64,000 bases of DNA from Puffinus mauretanicus (Eukaryota; Chordata; Aves; Procellariiformes; Procellariidae), in NCBI GenBank assembly GCA_023333565.1, contig JAJKFH010003937.1, forward strand, positions 1,254,001-1,318,000, given 5' to 3'. A model generated the notes under the pieces. The model saw only the letters and a list, made by a program, of their open reading frames with translations. It did no database searches and was not told the origin of the DNA. A program made the translations under genes and the position numbers. Below are positions 23,001-38,252 of the stretch, piece by piece; the stretch's first letter is position 1; each line of letters begins with the position of its first letter.

Positions 23001-26000
23001 GCACGAGCACTATTGCTTATAGTGAGCTGATCTGAAATGCCATGGGGCACCTTGCAGACTAGCACCTAACCTGGTGGCATGCTTGCTCTTCAGTAGGCTA
23101 TCGGGGTTTTTCTCCTCATTAATGCATGTGTGCATAGAGTCTTCCTACAGCAGCAGCATAACAGAAATAGCCTCAGTGCTAGCTTGGCAGCCGCAGCCTC
23201 TACGGATAGCATTAAGCCATCAAAATAGATATATATCCTACCTTCTGTTTATGTAAAGCCTGTATATTTTTGTCTTCCCATACTACATTCTTCAGTCTTC
23301 TGGTCCAACTGGCTGATAGGCATAAAACAAGGGAGGTTCCAGGCAGCCGTTTAGCGTCACTTGATGTGGTGTAACTGCTTGCATTAAATATCTTGCTTGC
23401 CTGGACAGAGTGGGTAGATGTGTGCATGGCTCCTGCCTTGGAGCAAAGGGATGAAGACAATGACCTCAGATATCTCCTGGTACTTCTTAAGAATCAGTGA
23501 TAAGAAAAAGATATCAGCTACCACACCGACCATGAAGATCTCTCCTGCTCTGTTGTTTGTTTTTTAAATTGTTTAACATGTTTTTATATCAAGGTTTCAA
23601 GAACTCTGTATTTTTGCCTTGCAGAAATAAATACGCTTGCATATGGGGTATTTGAAAGGCTCTATAAATTTAAGACGACGTCTCCTATTTAGGAATGCTT
23701 CCTGTGAACTCCTACTCAAGAAATACAGTACTGGTTTAGAATTAGTCTCTTAGCTTTTCCAATATACATTTGTTTATAATGTGCAGATATGTGCATTGTT
23801 AAAGCTAATTTAGCTTGCAGAAGTTTGAAATTTGTGCCTTTGCCTTTGGAACAACATATCAGTGAACTGAAAAAACCCTACCAAACACTGCTGTGAATAC
23901 TGCTGCCACCATCCCCTCCCCTCCCACTTTGCATTCACAAGCAAAAATGTTATAGAGGCAAGCACTGGTGATGCTACTCAGTTTATTTGTACATGAAGTA
24001 CTGTTTGCCTGAAGGAATGAAAACCAAAGGACACTGTTTTCTTGCTCCCAAGTCTCTTCTCTCTCGCCTCCTCTCCCTCCAGCATGTTTTGCATGAGCAT
24101 ACTGCCAGGGTGTTTCTTTTAGGCTTTCTCTTGTTATTTTCCTGCCCCTTACACTGTTTCTCTCACCTTCATCTGCACCATTGCAAACAAGTGATCAGCT
24201 TTTGAGAGATGGCTAGTTGATGGAGACAGTTACAGCTGAATTTCAAGGAATTTTCTGTACAAACCATAATAAATGTACAATGCTGGATGTGCTTGTTATC
24301 CGCATCGGTCCTCACGTCTCCTTACTGTGACACCTCTCTCTCTTGGGACTGCCACTGTTCTCCATTTCTCCCTTTTGCCAGCAGAACAACACTACAAACC
24401 TTTTTTTTCACCAAAACAGGGTGATTTTCAGCAGTGACTTGGACTATGGGTCTGTCTCTGGGAGGTTAATGCTTAATGCTTAAGATATTGTGCATACCAC
24501 TTAGAAAGGGAAGAAGGGGCAAAGGCAATAGGGTACCGTGGGAACTGTGATTAAAGCGATCTCCTAAGTACAGAAAATGTTCTTATAAGCTCAATGTTAA
24601 AGTTCAACACAAAATTCCTATAAGAAAAGCAGTCTTAGGAAGTAACAAGTGAAAAACAAAATATTCTTATAATAGTACCAGTTCAATGTCTTAAAAATTT
24701 CTAGTCTGGCCCATGCAAAGTCATGAGTTCAGCTTAAAAATAATGAATTTAACAGAAAAATATAATTGAGGGCATTGGTATTTGGCCATGGTTTCTCCAG
24801 ATGCTTACAAACTTCTGATCTCTGGCTTTCTTCTACAACTCTGACGGCTAGAAATTTATTTCTTTTAAAAATCCAAAAGCTGAGATTCTTCCAGGGAGAT
24901 CTGTAGTATAAATACGTGTTGGCAGCATTTTACCAGAGCTCAAATGACATATTTTTATTAGTAGTTTGTTTATAGCAGCACCCACAACATGCTGGACCTT
25001 TTATAAACATTCAAGTGGGGAAGCGTCACAAATTTTGATGTAGAAAATGATCATTCTTTCACAGTAGGAATCAGATAAAAATTAACACTTGGTGAGCCAT
25101 GACCACTGCCTTTGAATTACTATAAGAAAGCCTATCAAATGCAGTGACAAAGTGGCTGGGCGATTTTACCTTGATATCAGCAGGTTTTGTATGGCTTCAA
25201 CAGATGAGAATTTGTTCTTGTTTCCTCTCTAAAGCCTCTTTACAACCTGACTCCTATAAAAACATGGCCAAGTTCCTAAATATTTCAAGGTAGCATTTTC
25301 AGATACAGAAGTCACAGGAGACTTTGGGGGTTTTTTCAGCAGGGTGGTGTTTTTTTTTTTTTATTTTTCCCCTCCTTTTTTTCTTTTTTGGAGGGATGTC
25401 AAAACCACTATTTTACATCTTGAGTTTTTAGGCTGAAACTTCATCATGAAACAAATTCAATGAGAGATAATCAGGAAAGCTGATAAATACTACAGACTCC
25501 TACACTCTGCTGTGATTGTTACTATAATAAGGCTACATTTGTACAGTTTGGTTTTTCTAATGTCAAACAATTGGCAGCTCTGCAGTGTTGATGCCCCCTG
25601 AGGCCTGCCTGTCCTCCTAATTGCTTCTGTCTACTGAAAGTAAACATATGAAGTGTATACAACATGCCCACACAAAGCACATAAACACACACACCGGTAT
25701 TGTTGTGGGTCACAGAGACTCATTTCTACTTTATTATTTTTAACATCCTTATTTCCTCCTTCCTCCCCCTTCAGAGTTGGGGGTTTTTTTTGCCCCTAAT
25801 AACAGACATTTATTTTATTTTAAATTGGGAATGGATCATTTCAACATCCTCAGCAATTCATGATACGTCTATAATACCTTTCTAGAAACTCAACACCTCT
25901 CTCAAGATTCTCCGTTATGGAAAAGTGATGATTCAGGGCCGTGCTTGTGCCTGGTATGGGCCAAATACTCTGGACAACAGGAGGCGAACAGAGCCCTGGC

Positions 26001-29000
26001 TTGGCTTACTTCACACATGCTCCACTGATTGTCCATCTTCCTGCTATGAAAAGGATATAACACATTTCCTTCCTCACACCAAACATGAATTTCATGTCAG
26101 AACAAACTTGTTGAAGGAATGCTTCTTTGACTATCCCATTTCCTACCCTGAGCTTTTACCAGCTCTCTTCTAGGTCCCTTGGTGTGAAAAATACTCAATC
26201 TTCTCCTTCCTGCCAGATTCTAAAATTCAGAGGAATTTTCTGTTATTTGAAAAATTACGGTTATCAACATTTGGGGAAAAATAAAATATGCCAGCATCTG
26301 CTTCGGAACTCTCTGGTTTGGACTGGAAATCTTCAAATGCCACCATTTAGGCTGTCCCTTGTTGGTCATCTCACTGACGGCTTCAAAAACAAGGACTATT
26401 TGAAAATTCAGGAACAGACAAGTTCAGGGAAGATTTTTCAGGAAATATAGAGGAGTAAAAGCTTTCAACTTGAATTCTCTTTTCCATGCTTCAGCTTTTC
26501 TCTGAAAAAGTGGTTATCTTTCTTCCCGCCCCGATCTCGTGCTTTTTCTGTTCTCATTTCCCAAACACTAGACCTAAGAAGCTAACAAGTCCCCTGCAGA
26601 TTACAAGGATGAGTTCCACAGAAGCTCTGTTGATTTATATTTTGTGCAGATCTGGTTATAATATTTCTTCTCAACCAGCATTAATGGTGCATTTTCAAAA
26701 ACAGGGAAAGTTTGCTCTTCATTATTGTCCCCAGAGTTAGTACCAGTAAGCCACCAAGCAAGTGGCCAGGTGAAACCCCATCACTCTCAAGGCTTATTAC
26801 ATGTGATTTTCAGTCTGCTAACAGCAAATCATCCAGCAGTCAAGGAATTAATAATACATCTAAAGAATGTGATAATCTGAAAAGTACTCTCTGGAAACTC
26901 ATACTGCTTTAAGAATGATAGATTACTTCCGAAGCCAAGATGGAAATTCGTCAATTAATTTGTATGAACACTTTCATTCGCAAGAAACTGATTTTATAAT
27001 GCTGGATTTTCTCCAAATCACATATGTTCTGCACATCACTTAATGCTGAAGGTGGCATGGTTATCGACAATATAGTACCATCAGTACTCAAATTTACAGT
27101 GGCCGAGTCATTAAACTGATCTTTGATGACTTTCTTAGGGCAAAAGTGGTATAAAGTATGCAATGAAATGTCAGCAAAACCAGATACCATATGTCTCTGA
27201 CACTCAAGTTCTAACACTCAAGCAACACATTTTAGCATTTTAAAGTGACAATATAGCAACAAACAATAGAAAAACCATTTAGAATTAAACTGAATAGGTA
27301 GATTTAACAGCTTACACTTTGTTTCCTGTGAAGCTGTTGACTTGATGGTCTTGGTCCTTCAATGCAACCATAGGGGGTTGAAGTGTTACCAGAAACCATT
27401 ATGTTCATTACAGTGGCTGTAGTGCCAAATACAGAAAAATAAACTTTTGCATTTAGGCAGATACAGGGTAGATCACAGAAGCAGTCTGTTTTTCCATTCA
27501 CTTCCCGCTTCTTTCCAGATTATACTGTAAACCTACCAATTCTGCTTGTGAGAGCCTGATCCAACCTTGAAGTCACCAGGAGCTGATTAGTGAGCTGGGT
27601 TAGAGCTGTGGCATGCCACTGGGAGACAACCAAATTAATGATTCCATTCACCTGTGAGTTAGAGGCCTCACAAACCTATAATAAATAGGAATGTGATTTT
27701 AACGCCTTTTACATTAAAAAAACCCTGAAGCTGTGTAATCAGATCCAGATCCTTGTGGTAAGAATTAGATCTCAAATTTAAATCTCCCTGGTCTATTCAA
27801 GTGAGATTATGCTGCCATTGATCCTTATTAACCTAGGTATTGAATTTCTGTCACATCTAAACCATAAAAAGTAACTCCATTTTTCATATTTTTACTTGCT
27901 GACAATAAGGCTGGCTGAATTTTGTTAGATCTTTAAATGATGGCTTACCCTGAATGCTCTTTTTTGTTGCTCTTGGAATAGTACAGAGTTAATAAGAATG
28001 ATTGTGCTGTTGACATAAGTGGTGTATTGAATTCTAGAAAGCAGCTTCTGCAAATTAAGTGAGAGTTAATGACTAGAGTAATTAAAATATCAGGTGATTC
28101 ATATAATAATAGGTGGGAATTGTTACTAACTGCTTTCTCTAAACCCCATCAGTATTTCAGAATATATAGCACAGATTTAGAATAGAAAAGAGAAAGCTTT
28201 CTGTTCATAATGGTGATTTGGTATTACTATTCATAAGTACTATTTCAAACGTGCAGAGGAGGTTTTTTGCTTGCTTATTTTGCTTGCAAAAAGCAAAGTG
28301 ATGTTTTGGTTTGTTTTTGGTTTTATTTTGCATCTCATTCTCATGGAACAGCCCATTCTCTATATATACTTTTATCGCAAGCCTGTTTGGGCTCCCTCCA
28401 TATGGGCACTTACCAAGCTGCCATGCTTGAAGCTACATCCTGGGTCTCTACATTTATATATTTCCTTAGATTTGCATATGTCCTATTCCATATACCTTTT
28501 CTGGCCTTGAAAGCCACTGTGCACATTGATGCTTTACCCTCTGGACAGCATCTTTCAGCTGCTTTTAGCCCCAGTCTACACTGGACGTTGCAATTCCTCA
28601 GTATGGAGTGAAGGGCAGGATGATTTATTATTTAAGCCAATGGGGAAAAGTGCTCATTTTCATATGAAGTTCATAGGTGTTGCAAGACAACTTTAAATAC
28701 ATCTATAACTTCTTCATAAAGTCTTCATAAATCTCAATGCAAAGCATTTCTTACAGAGCTATCATTTCACCTCATTTTTTTCAACATTCACTGTTCATCA
28801 GTCCTTCAGCTTTTTCTTTATCTATGTCATGATCAGGAAAAATAGAGCTTTCTAAATTGCCCACACCTTCTCTTAGAATAGTATTAAGCTAAAAGAGTAG
28901 GCATCTGCAGAGTAGTGCAATGCTTCTTTGTAGTATTTTGCTGAAAAAACGCCACTTTCAGAAGTGCTGCTCTACCTTGAGAGCCCAGATGTTGTCTCCA

Positions 29001-32000
29001 GATGTGATGCTGGTACTCCGGCCATGCGCCAATGACCTTCATCTCTGAGCCTGGTTAACGGGGAGAGGTAAGTGCTTGAAAGGACTCTGAAGATCGGTTC
29101 AGTAAAGAGAGTCAAGCAAAGCAGCCTGAGCAGAAAACTGTGTGGGATATTGTTTAATCCAGCCTGTACAAACCACCAGACACAGGGGAGGGGAAGATGG
29201 GTTTAACCTCTCCGAGCCTGGCACTATAGCCGGTGATTAAAGGCACTCATATAACTGAAAAGGCAGATTAATTATGTAAACATGGAGCTATAAAGTACCT
29301 TTATGTTCACTGCCTAAACTTTTTTCACAGGCTTTCCGAAATCCCATTCTTGGCATTTTTTTGCTGATAAATGTATTCATTTCAGGTAGTTATGAGTTGA
29401 AATGTTATACTAAAAATTGTCCAGTCAATACAGCCCCTCTGAAATTTATGAAAGGCGTAAAAATGTCCTTTTTCTGCCTAATGAGCAAGGAACAGCTAAT
29501 GAGCATGAGAGCACTGTTTAAAATAATCCAAATCTCCATCAAAACAAAATTGGGTAACTTGTCACAAGATTGCATCACTGTGATGGCTTCATTGAACATA
29601 AATTTTGCAGCTCAAAAATCATATTATAGTGTTACAGTGAAATACAAAAATGACATCTCAAGCTAAATGACATTTAAAAAGAAATTAAATAATAGTAAGC
29701 ACATTAGACTAAGTGTATAGATGTGATTTAAGCTTGGAAAACTAAGGAAATACCAGAATAAAGACCTAAAACTTCTATAAGTTAATCCCCTGAAGCCAAA
29801 AAGCATTCATAACCATTTATTAAGGACTGAAAAGGACTGAGAAAACTGCTTGCCACTATGATAGCACAAAGAAGCAGAGGCAAAAGTGGTACTAAAATTA
29901 TCCATGAAATCAACTGTAAAAATCACTGCCCCTCTTTTCATGTATGCAACTGCTCCAGTAAGAAAGGAAAAAGACGTTTGGAAAGTTGCATCCTTTTAGC
30001 GAGCATGAAACAGAGCTTCTTTGGGCTCCTGCTGGATAGTTGGTAGGCGTACACAGAGCTGTTTGTCCTGGGGTGTTTCTATGCCGGCATAGCAGCGTAC
30101 TGCAGCAGGAGGTGATGCTACCACAATTTATACAACTTGTATGTGCTTTTATACTTCCTCCCTCATGCTTATGGTATTATGATTGAATTCACACAGAGAC
30201 TGATTACAAAGATAAATGGTAAAGAGGCACATTTGCCTCCAAACTCAGGCATTTTCAGACCCATAGCAAATATATGATATGCCAATTTTTAAAGGTTAAC
30301 TAGTGAAAGTCGTTGGTGTGAAACCACTTGTACCCTATTTTAAGTTAACTCATCTCTGTTCCGGTGTTTCTCAAAAAGGTCAACCACCTACCACAGCATG
30401 ATAAAAGAGGCAAGTAAATCTGGCTGTATAACTCCGTCACTGACTGCCGAAATCCACACTTTGGGAAGATGTCCCATATTCACTGAAAATAACGAGCGGA
30501 AGTTAGAGGGAGAAACACAACTATACATGGATAAAGGAAGGGAAAGTAGTTGCTGACAGAAGCTGAAAATATGTGACAGGCTTAAAATAGCCAATAAAAA
30601 ATTGCATTTCTTCACCAGCATAGTCAGTAACTTCATTTACATTCATTTTTATCAGTGTGTTTTACCCACACAGAGCTCAGCCTTCTGGTAAAAAGGATAC
30701 TCAGATACTCCTAAGAGTTTTCTGGTGCCAGCAGATTAAATTTGGGTTAGAGATTACCAAGATTCACTACACTTATACCAACGTGTGTAAGTAGATACAG
30801 TTTTAGTGGATAGAGTTTTATTGGCTTCAGCATTCCCAAGCTGACTTGCAGACACTGAGATCTGTCTTTGAGAGGTTAGCGTACGTGTAGTTACCAAGAT
30901 GGATGAGAAACACTGAGATACAGGGTGATAAAAATTATGCTAATTAAACAGATAAAAAATGAATAGCTGAATAGCATGACATGGATAGTCAAGGAGAAGC
31001 CAGCCAGCTCTCCCTGTATTTTATGATTGTCAGGGCTCTGCATGGGAGCAGATGACTGATGGCTGGTATCGAGGAGAGTGGAATATGTCTTGTTTTAGCC
31101 TTTTATTTGTTTAACCTTTACTGTATGGGTGAGATTGTGCAGCTGAATTTCTTATTACTTGGAAGGGATTGTATTTTTTTCTTTTATATCAGGGATGATC
31201 AAAGCTTAGCGAAGTCCTTGTATAAGTAGTTGTTAAAATGGATCTGTAATTATAAAAGGAGCGTATCCATCCTCGAGTTTTATTTCCTGTCGTTTCTGCA
31301 AGGTTGCCTATTTTCCTACAACACTAAAAGGAAAAGAGATTAAAAGCATAGAATTTAGAAAAAATCACCTGTTCTAAAGATGTGGGTAGATAAATAGAAA
31401 ACACTAGTATCCAGATTTATTGGTTTGTGGTTTGGATCTATCTAAAGGTTAAATAGCCGTGCTACGTATTTCAAAGAAAATGAACATTTTAACTCCTGAG
31501 TGCATAACTATAGCAGTAAATAGGGCACACATCAGTTCAGTATTATTATATTCAGGGCAGGCATAAACATCTTATCTCAGCACGAGATACTCACACACCT
31601 GAAGTTCCTAGTAAAATTCCTTTGAACTTGAGTGTTTTCCAGTGTAAAGGTGCTGGACAATCAAAAAATAATTGCACAGACAAGTACCCTTGACAGCAAT
31701 TAGGCAATTTATTTAGTAATGCCTGGACTAAAATGGAGTAAGGTCACCTGTCATAGTTCTGCTGTGCCCAAGTATGTGTAAGCACTAGTCACGGCCTCTG
31801 AAGAGCACCGAGGCCGCTGTCTTCAGCATCTGATGTTACTGAGGTCTTCAGCAATCAGAGTCCATCTAATTTTAGCTAATAGACATTGAAGAATTTCCCA
31901 TCAAATCCCCTTCTTGCTATCAAATAAAAAATAACTTCTCGTTGAGATAACCTTATACCTGAGAACAAAGCATAGGGACCTCTAGGTTTGTAAAGTAAAT

Positions 32001-32800
32001 CTCAAACCAGCCGGAAACATTATTTCAAGGTAGAAAGAAGTGACCTGCCAGGACTAAGATAGTGGTTTCCACCTTCAATCTGATTATCAGAGTGATTTAA
32101 ATTTGGCTGGTTAGTTCCTCGTTTTCCTGTGCATGCCAACCAGCCCCAGCAGGATGACTGGGTAGCCTTCATGGAACTCCAGAGAGAAGCCACCTAAGAA
32201 ACTCCATCAGTTCATAACACAAAAAATCGTGTATGGCCCCGATCTGTGGTCTATATATGCCAATGAACAAGCCACATTAAATTGCTAAGAAATTGTCTGC
32301 TGTCATTATTCCATATTCCAAAATTATTTCACATCGCTACCTGCACAAAGACATCATTAATCCCTCCACAGCTGCCAAAAAACCCCTTCTTGACAAGTTG
32401 CTGTTATATCTGCTATGCAAAAATATATGGCATATAGAATGTTGTAAGGGTGGTAAATAGAGTGAAATAAGTAAAATATAATTCCAAATGCTAATGTAAT
32501 GATTGGATTATTTGTTTACCACTATTACTTAATTTAAATGATGCTGACTGGGAGCTGGAGTTCCATAATTTCCGTTATAGAAATTTATGTATGCACTCTT
32601 CTATTTTCTTTGAGCCCTTGCTGCCAAATACATTGCTGTTATTTAATGGTATCTGCAGAACAAGCATGGGCTGGGATTGTCTAAGAAATTTAAGAATACG
32701 ACTATTTATTATGCAACGGTTCATGATTATATTATTCATTCTGCAATTTTTTGCCTTTTAGGTGTTTACAAGATTTGTTGACAAGAAAAAATATTTAATA
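20001..32800. other. Intergenic DNA, no gene recognised
   Basis: This is AT-rich sequence between the two genes with no recognisable exon, RNA gene or transposon. It includes a GC-richer patch (about 20080-20240), a low-complexity TA-rich stretch (about 21975-22030), a pair of abutting forkhead-type 7-mers at 22900-22913 and a pyrimidine-rich run (about 25327-25395). Some of it may be distal regulatory sequence, but nothing in the bases alone proves that. Confidence 0.6.
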
Positions 32801-34304
32801 CAGATGGCACATGGTATTTTTACAGTAAGTTTTCTACTTGCACTTTATTTTTTCTGTTTTGAATGATATTTTGGTGAATGTCTTTTCCAAGAATCATATC
32901 AAATAGGCAAAAACTGTAATAGCAATTAAAATGTTTTAAACAGAGCTGTATTTGGAAGTGTATGCTGCAGTCTTTCTACTAAGCATATTAAGAGATGTTT
33001 ATTTAGCCACAGACATTTGACTGGCTAAAATCATACAGCTGGCCCTCCATTTGGTATAATTAAGGTCATAACATTGAAGCTATCGGAGCAAAGTTGATTT
33101 TCACCAGCTGATAGTTCGACCAGTGTTTATTTAGTTCATTCTTTCCTAGATCTGATCTGCATCTTTCCTGAACCTCAATCCTACCCTGCTGTACAATTTT
33201 GTTATTTAAAAGCCAATAATAAAGCACAAATCCTGCTCTTGTAGAGTTGTAAGGCCAGAAAAGCAGCAGCAGCTGCAGTGGCAATATGAGCAGACCATGC
33301 AGAGGAATACAAAACCCCTTGCATGTCATGGAAGACAGTGGCACAAGGTGTGCATGAGCACAAAAGGCACTTACAGGCAGGCCAGAATCAAGAAAAAATA
33401 TGATGTCAGTGGATTTGTGGACTATGCACATGCCAGTGACCAAACCTCTCCTCTCATATGGAAGATATGACTGGCTGTATCCACAAGAACAGCTTTGTTT
33501 CAAGTCCTTCTCCCAGGTTAGAGAGGGGGTGCCACGCCACAGTGCTGCAGTGGTCCTTATCCCATGCCCTTTTCGTTAGATTTAGTTCATGGAGTAAAAA
33601 AGCAGCCTTAAAAAGCCAGAGGAGAAAACCACTCCTGGCATTAAACTCTGGAATCACAAGACATCCTTAAATATAAACAACCCAAGCAGGAAGTCTAAGG
33701 TGGGTTATTCGTTTCAGGCTTTTTCCCCAAATGTTATGGTGCTTGTCAAAAGGTGGACTTTCAGGGAACAGGGGACTGAAATTTTGACACAAATTTTAAT
33801 GATATTCAACAGAAGTTGTCCCCTCTCAGCTTTCCTCCTATATGAGAATAAAATGTAGAGAGTGTCAAAACTTTTTTGAATTGCAGAAATATACCAATTT
33901 TATATTTCAGAAACAACATTTTTCAGTTTTTCCTTCAAAACAACGCTTCTCCTTTATAAGTATCTCTCTCTTTTTTCTTTTTTTTTTCTATTTTTAAAGA
34001 AAACAGATTTACAAAGGATTAAATAACCCAACAAGCAAAAAATTTACTTCCAGGTTAACTCCAAACATCTTTCTACATTCTTCCTGCCTCTCCCCCCCAA
34101 ACCCGGGCTTATTTTGGTTCAACATAAATTTTGTTCCTGATTTTTTGCGAAACTGAAAAACCCCACTATTCATCCAGCTCCACTAACAGAAAGGCCTCGT
34201 GCAGAGAAATATGCATGAAGAGACGGGCTATGTAACTCTCACTACGACTACAGCCGGGCTGACAGAAGCAGAGCTCATGGACGCCGCGGGTTCCAGGCTG
34301 AGGT
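32801..34304 (-). other. Putative CPXM2 3' UTR and flank
   Basis: This is the sequence immediately downstream of the CPXM2 stop on the - strand. Read on that strand, AATAAA occurs at 33126-33131, 32998-33003 and 32844-32849, and the variant ATTAAA at 33795-33800; any of these could end the transcript. A 145-codon open frame at 33066-33503 (-) lies inside and has no recognisable homology. It is best taken as chance UTR sequence. Confidence 0.45.
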
Positions 34305-34580
<276 letters not shown>

Positions 34581-34652
34581 TCAGGACAGTGGCCCTTTCT
34601 CCTTGAGGAAGTTGTTGTTTATGAGAACACAGAAATACCTGTGCATGGATAA

Positions 34653-35416
34653 GATGGGTGCCGGGTCCTGCACTTCGGCCACAACAGCCCCACGCAACGC
34701 TACAGGCTTGGGGAAGAGTGGCTGGAAAGCTGCCCGGAGGAAAAGGACCTGGGGGTGCTGGTCGACAGCCGGCTGAACATGAGCCAGCAGTGTGCCCAGG
34801 TGGCCAAGAAGGCCAACGCCATCCTGGCCTGTATCAGAAATAGTGTGGCCAGCAGGAGTAGGGAGGTAATCGTGCCCCTGTACTGGGCACTGGTGAGGCC
34901 GCACCTCGAATCCTGTGTTCAGTTCTGGGCCCCTCACGACAAGAAGGACATGGAGGTGCTGGAGCGTGTCCAGAGGAGGGCAACGAAGCTGGTGAAGGGC
35001 CTGGAGCACAAGTCTGATGGGGAGCGGCTGAGGGAACTGGGGCTGTTTAGTCTGGAGAAGAGGAGGCTGAGGGGAGACCTCATCGCGCTCTACAACTACC
35101 TGAAAGGAGGTTGTAGCGAGGTGGGGGTCGGTCTCTTCTCCCAAGTAACAAGCGATAGGACAAGAGGAAATGGCCTCAAGTTGGGCCAAGAGAGGTTTAG
35201 ATTGGACATTAGGAGAAATTTCTTTACTGAAAGAGTGGTCAGGCCTTGGAACAGGCTGCCCAGGGAAGTGGTGGAGTCCCCATCCCTGGAGGTATTTAAA
35301 AGATGTGTAGATGAGGCGCTTAGGGACATGGTGTAGTGGGCATGGTGGTGTTGGGTTGACGGTTGGACTCGATGATCTTAGAGGTCTTTTCCAACCTTAA
35401 TGATTCTATGATTCTA
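34653..35416 (+). mobile_element. CR1 LINE, 5'-truncated, with open C-terminal ORF2 segment
   Basis: This is a 5'-truncated chicken-repeat-1 (CR1) retrotransposon in the last intron of CPXM2, antisense to that gene. From 34653 to the stop ending near 35336 the ORF2 frame stays open for about 227 codons, beginning [20 protein letters not shown], through [49 protein letters not shown] and ending [11 protein letters not shown]. This is the C-terminal end of the CR1 reverse-transcriptase polyprotein, downstream of the catalytic core, so no enzymatic activity is expected. A short 3' UTR follows and ends GATTCTATGATTCT at about 35401-35415, the CR1 terminus. There is no poly-A tail, as normal for CR1. 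The intact frame suggests a fairly young insertion. Confidence 0.95.
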
Positions 35417-38221
35417 AGATGACAGCACAGGCAGCAACCCTGCATCGTCACACCAGGAGGGTGTCAATGAGGCTGCCCCCCATCACACCTGTGATGCCTC
35501 GTCCTGCCAACCCCACAGGAAAAAACACCTCAAACATATTTTCCAAATGATGAAAAAAGGACAACGGGCTTCAATCTGGCCTAAGATTTCTGTCAGTTGA
35601 AGTCAAAAAGATCCTGAGGCAAAGGGTCACCTTGTAACGGTTGGTGATTCCTGAGGGGTACAAAAGACCTTCCCTAAACTAATTCTAACTAACCAATCAG
35701 GAGGAAGCTCCAGTGGGGTACCCACATCACACTCACGATCCTGGCCAGACAGCCTGGACACAAGCGTTTTGGTGCTATTTAGTATGCAAAGCGTGTGAAT
35801 GCATAATGTCAACTCACTTAGAGATCTAAGTAAATATTCCCTTCCATAAAATCTTATCTTGAGTTTTATTGCACTTATTTTCCTACAAACTATAATTCGT
35901 CAGGGTACTTAACCACTTGCTTACCTGTAACTGCACGAAGAGAGCTCCTGTAATCAACTAAACTACTCATGCAGAAAGCAAGATGTATTTTAATACCTCG
36001 TTGAAGCAGGACTTTCTGTTTTCCTCTTTTTTCCCATATATGATCTCAGGTTACCCATACATACATAAGGATGGTTTTAAATTTTTTTTTAAATATTATT
36101 TTAACTAGCAAGTATGCTACCTGTGGACTGAAAAAGGCGAAACACTTTTAAAATTAGTTTTGCACTCTATCCTTGGAAAACCCACTGTGGAATGAAAGTG
36201 CATATTCAAATATGCAATTCTATATATAAACAGAAATGCAACATCTCTTGTACGAAGAGGGGTTGTTTTTTTTTAACACTGATAAGAACCGACAACCTTA
36301 CTATCACTAGCCTCGAGTCGCTTGCAATGCAGTGTATGGCAAAAAATAAAGATGATTTGGATAAAAATATTACATTTGGGAAAAGATCAGACTAGCTAGC
36401 CTCTGGTTAGAGAAATATGATTTTAATTTAGGGCTTGGTAAAATAGTGAATATGTTTGCAAACAGCAAGGGTTAGCAAAACAGCAATATCAACCATACCC
36501 TGATATTGCAGTCTCTGAATGCAAGTGTGAAACTGTGTGCAAGAAGCACACCCGATCAGGTCAGTTCTTGCTCAGGTTTTTCTTTCAGCCAGTTTGACCC
36601 CACTTGGTGTAATGACCAAGGTCCAGATTTTCTGTTTCTCTGGCATTTTTAGGAAGGGCTCTCTGAGAAGCTCTTTATTCAGTTCTCCCTTACTATTATG
36701 TCTGTTGGCATCTTAACCAAAACACAAAACATAAAGCTGCCCAGGTTTCTTGAATTTATCCCTAAGGGCTCATTTTTAGCTGTAAATGCTCTGGCGATAC
36801 TACAGGGCTGGCAAGAGGCTATGGATCACCCCGTGCATGACTGTGAACGCATCCCTGCTCAGAGGTTGACTTTAGCCCCCGGACTTCAAAACTGACCCAT
36901 ATTTTTCTGACACATTTAACAGGCGGTTCATCACAACCCTGCACACAAAGCCAGAAAAAAATCTACACATTCACACACCACCGGGAAATTATTACAAAGC
37001 TGGATATTAAAGTGTTAGCAGGACGCACTTTACCTCCTTTCCATTTACAAGTAGACATTAGTATTTCTGTCAGCTGTCATTGCCCAGAATTTAATGCCAG
37101 ACTAAAAGGGGCTTTTTTGAAAATCAGATTAAATGCAGTAGGTAACAAATGTCAGAGCAGATGGCAAGAGAAACACAATTAAAAATACAGATAAATTTAG
37201 TAAATAATAGGTTCGTTAAAAGAATAGGCTCCAGTGGGAGCAGGCTGGAGGCAGACTATCTCCTCCTGTTGGGTCTGGAAAAGAATTGCCATGTCTCCTT
37301 CGATAAAATAACAATGCATAAAAATACGAAGATAGTATTATTATAAATTAAATGTGTCAAATGACTCTATAAACACTTCAATTAAGAGGAACACTCTTTG
37401 AGCTTGATAGGGCAGACCTTTGTTATAATTAAGTGTCATATTTACACTTAAATGTACCAAATTTTACTAATTTAAATACGTTATAAAAATCTATCCTAAT
37501 GCTCTGTTACCTACAAAAGACTCTCCAGGAAAGCTAGCCAGTGCTGCACACCCAATGCATGTTACAACTAAAACTTAACTTTTCTCTGCTGAACAGGCAG
37601 CCAGGAATGAGGCTGGAGAGTTATAATACCAGAATTATGCTTAGCTTAGGCTAGTGTTATTAAATATTACTAAATGCTACTTCAAAATCTTTGGGTTTTA
37701 TTACATAATGTATACTAAATCATGTGACACCAAAATATTCGTAAAAATTTCTCTGAACGTTGTGTGAAATTAAATTAATTATGCTTTATTGCAAAAATCA
37801 CAGAGAAATGTGCATCTTGGACTCTGGTACAGGCTGTGATGCAGAAGTGCTGCACTAGAAGGAAACTACATTTCTTCATCAAGATTTGCTTTGAGATTTC
37901 CAAAATGTGCAATTACAGGAAGCAACCTACAAAACTGCCTTTGCACCACGGGGAAAAAAGGTGTCCAGGTGCATTTGGTCATCCAATTGATGAACTCTTT
38001 TCCAAAGGTTATCTCATAGAGCACAGTCCACATCTAACCGTAACAACATATAATCACTCAGACTTAATCAATAGTTACATCTGTATCAAGAGAAAATGGA
38101 ATAATTTTCTACAAAGCTCTTACTCTCGGAATCAATGACTTCAATTAGCCTATTAATATTGGTAGCTTAGTGTCAGCAACCCTCTCCTCCCATAAGATAT
38201 ATTGTACGTCCAAGAGAAAGT

Positions 38222-38252
38222 AAAAAAAAGTGCTTTCCGTGCACTTTTTTTT
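38222..38252. repeat. 12-bp perfect inverted repeat, A8GTGC / GCACT8
   Basis: AAAAAAAAGTGC at 38222-38233 pairs exactly with GCACTTTTTTTT at 38241-38252 around the 7-base loop TTTCCGT. It lies in the last intron of CPXM2. The stem is mostly A:T, and on the + strand it ends in a T run. It is likely a chance or slippage product. Confidence 0.85.

Noticed and set aside
28267..28611. 114-codon open frame on the + strand, hydrophobic
   Set aside because: The hydrophobicity comes from T-rich DNA. There is no family motif and no gene context.
33066..33503. 145-codon open frame on the - strand downstream of CPXM2
   Set aside because: It has no recognisable domain or homology and uneven composition, and it falls in the expected CPXM2 3' UTR. 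Best read as chance.
34581..35189. 202-codon open frame on the - strand
   Set aside because: It is the antisense shadow of the CR1 ORF2 segment.
38222..38252. Hairpin with T run considered as a transcription terminator
   Set aside because: Intrinsic terminators of the bacterial kind do not apply in a vertebrate intron, and no Pol III gene is recognised upstream.
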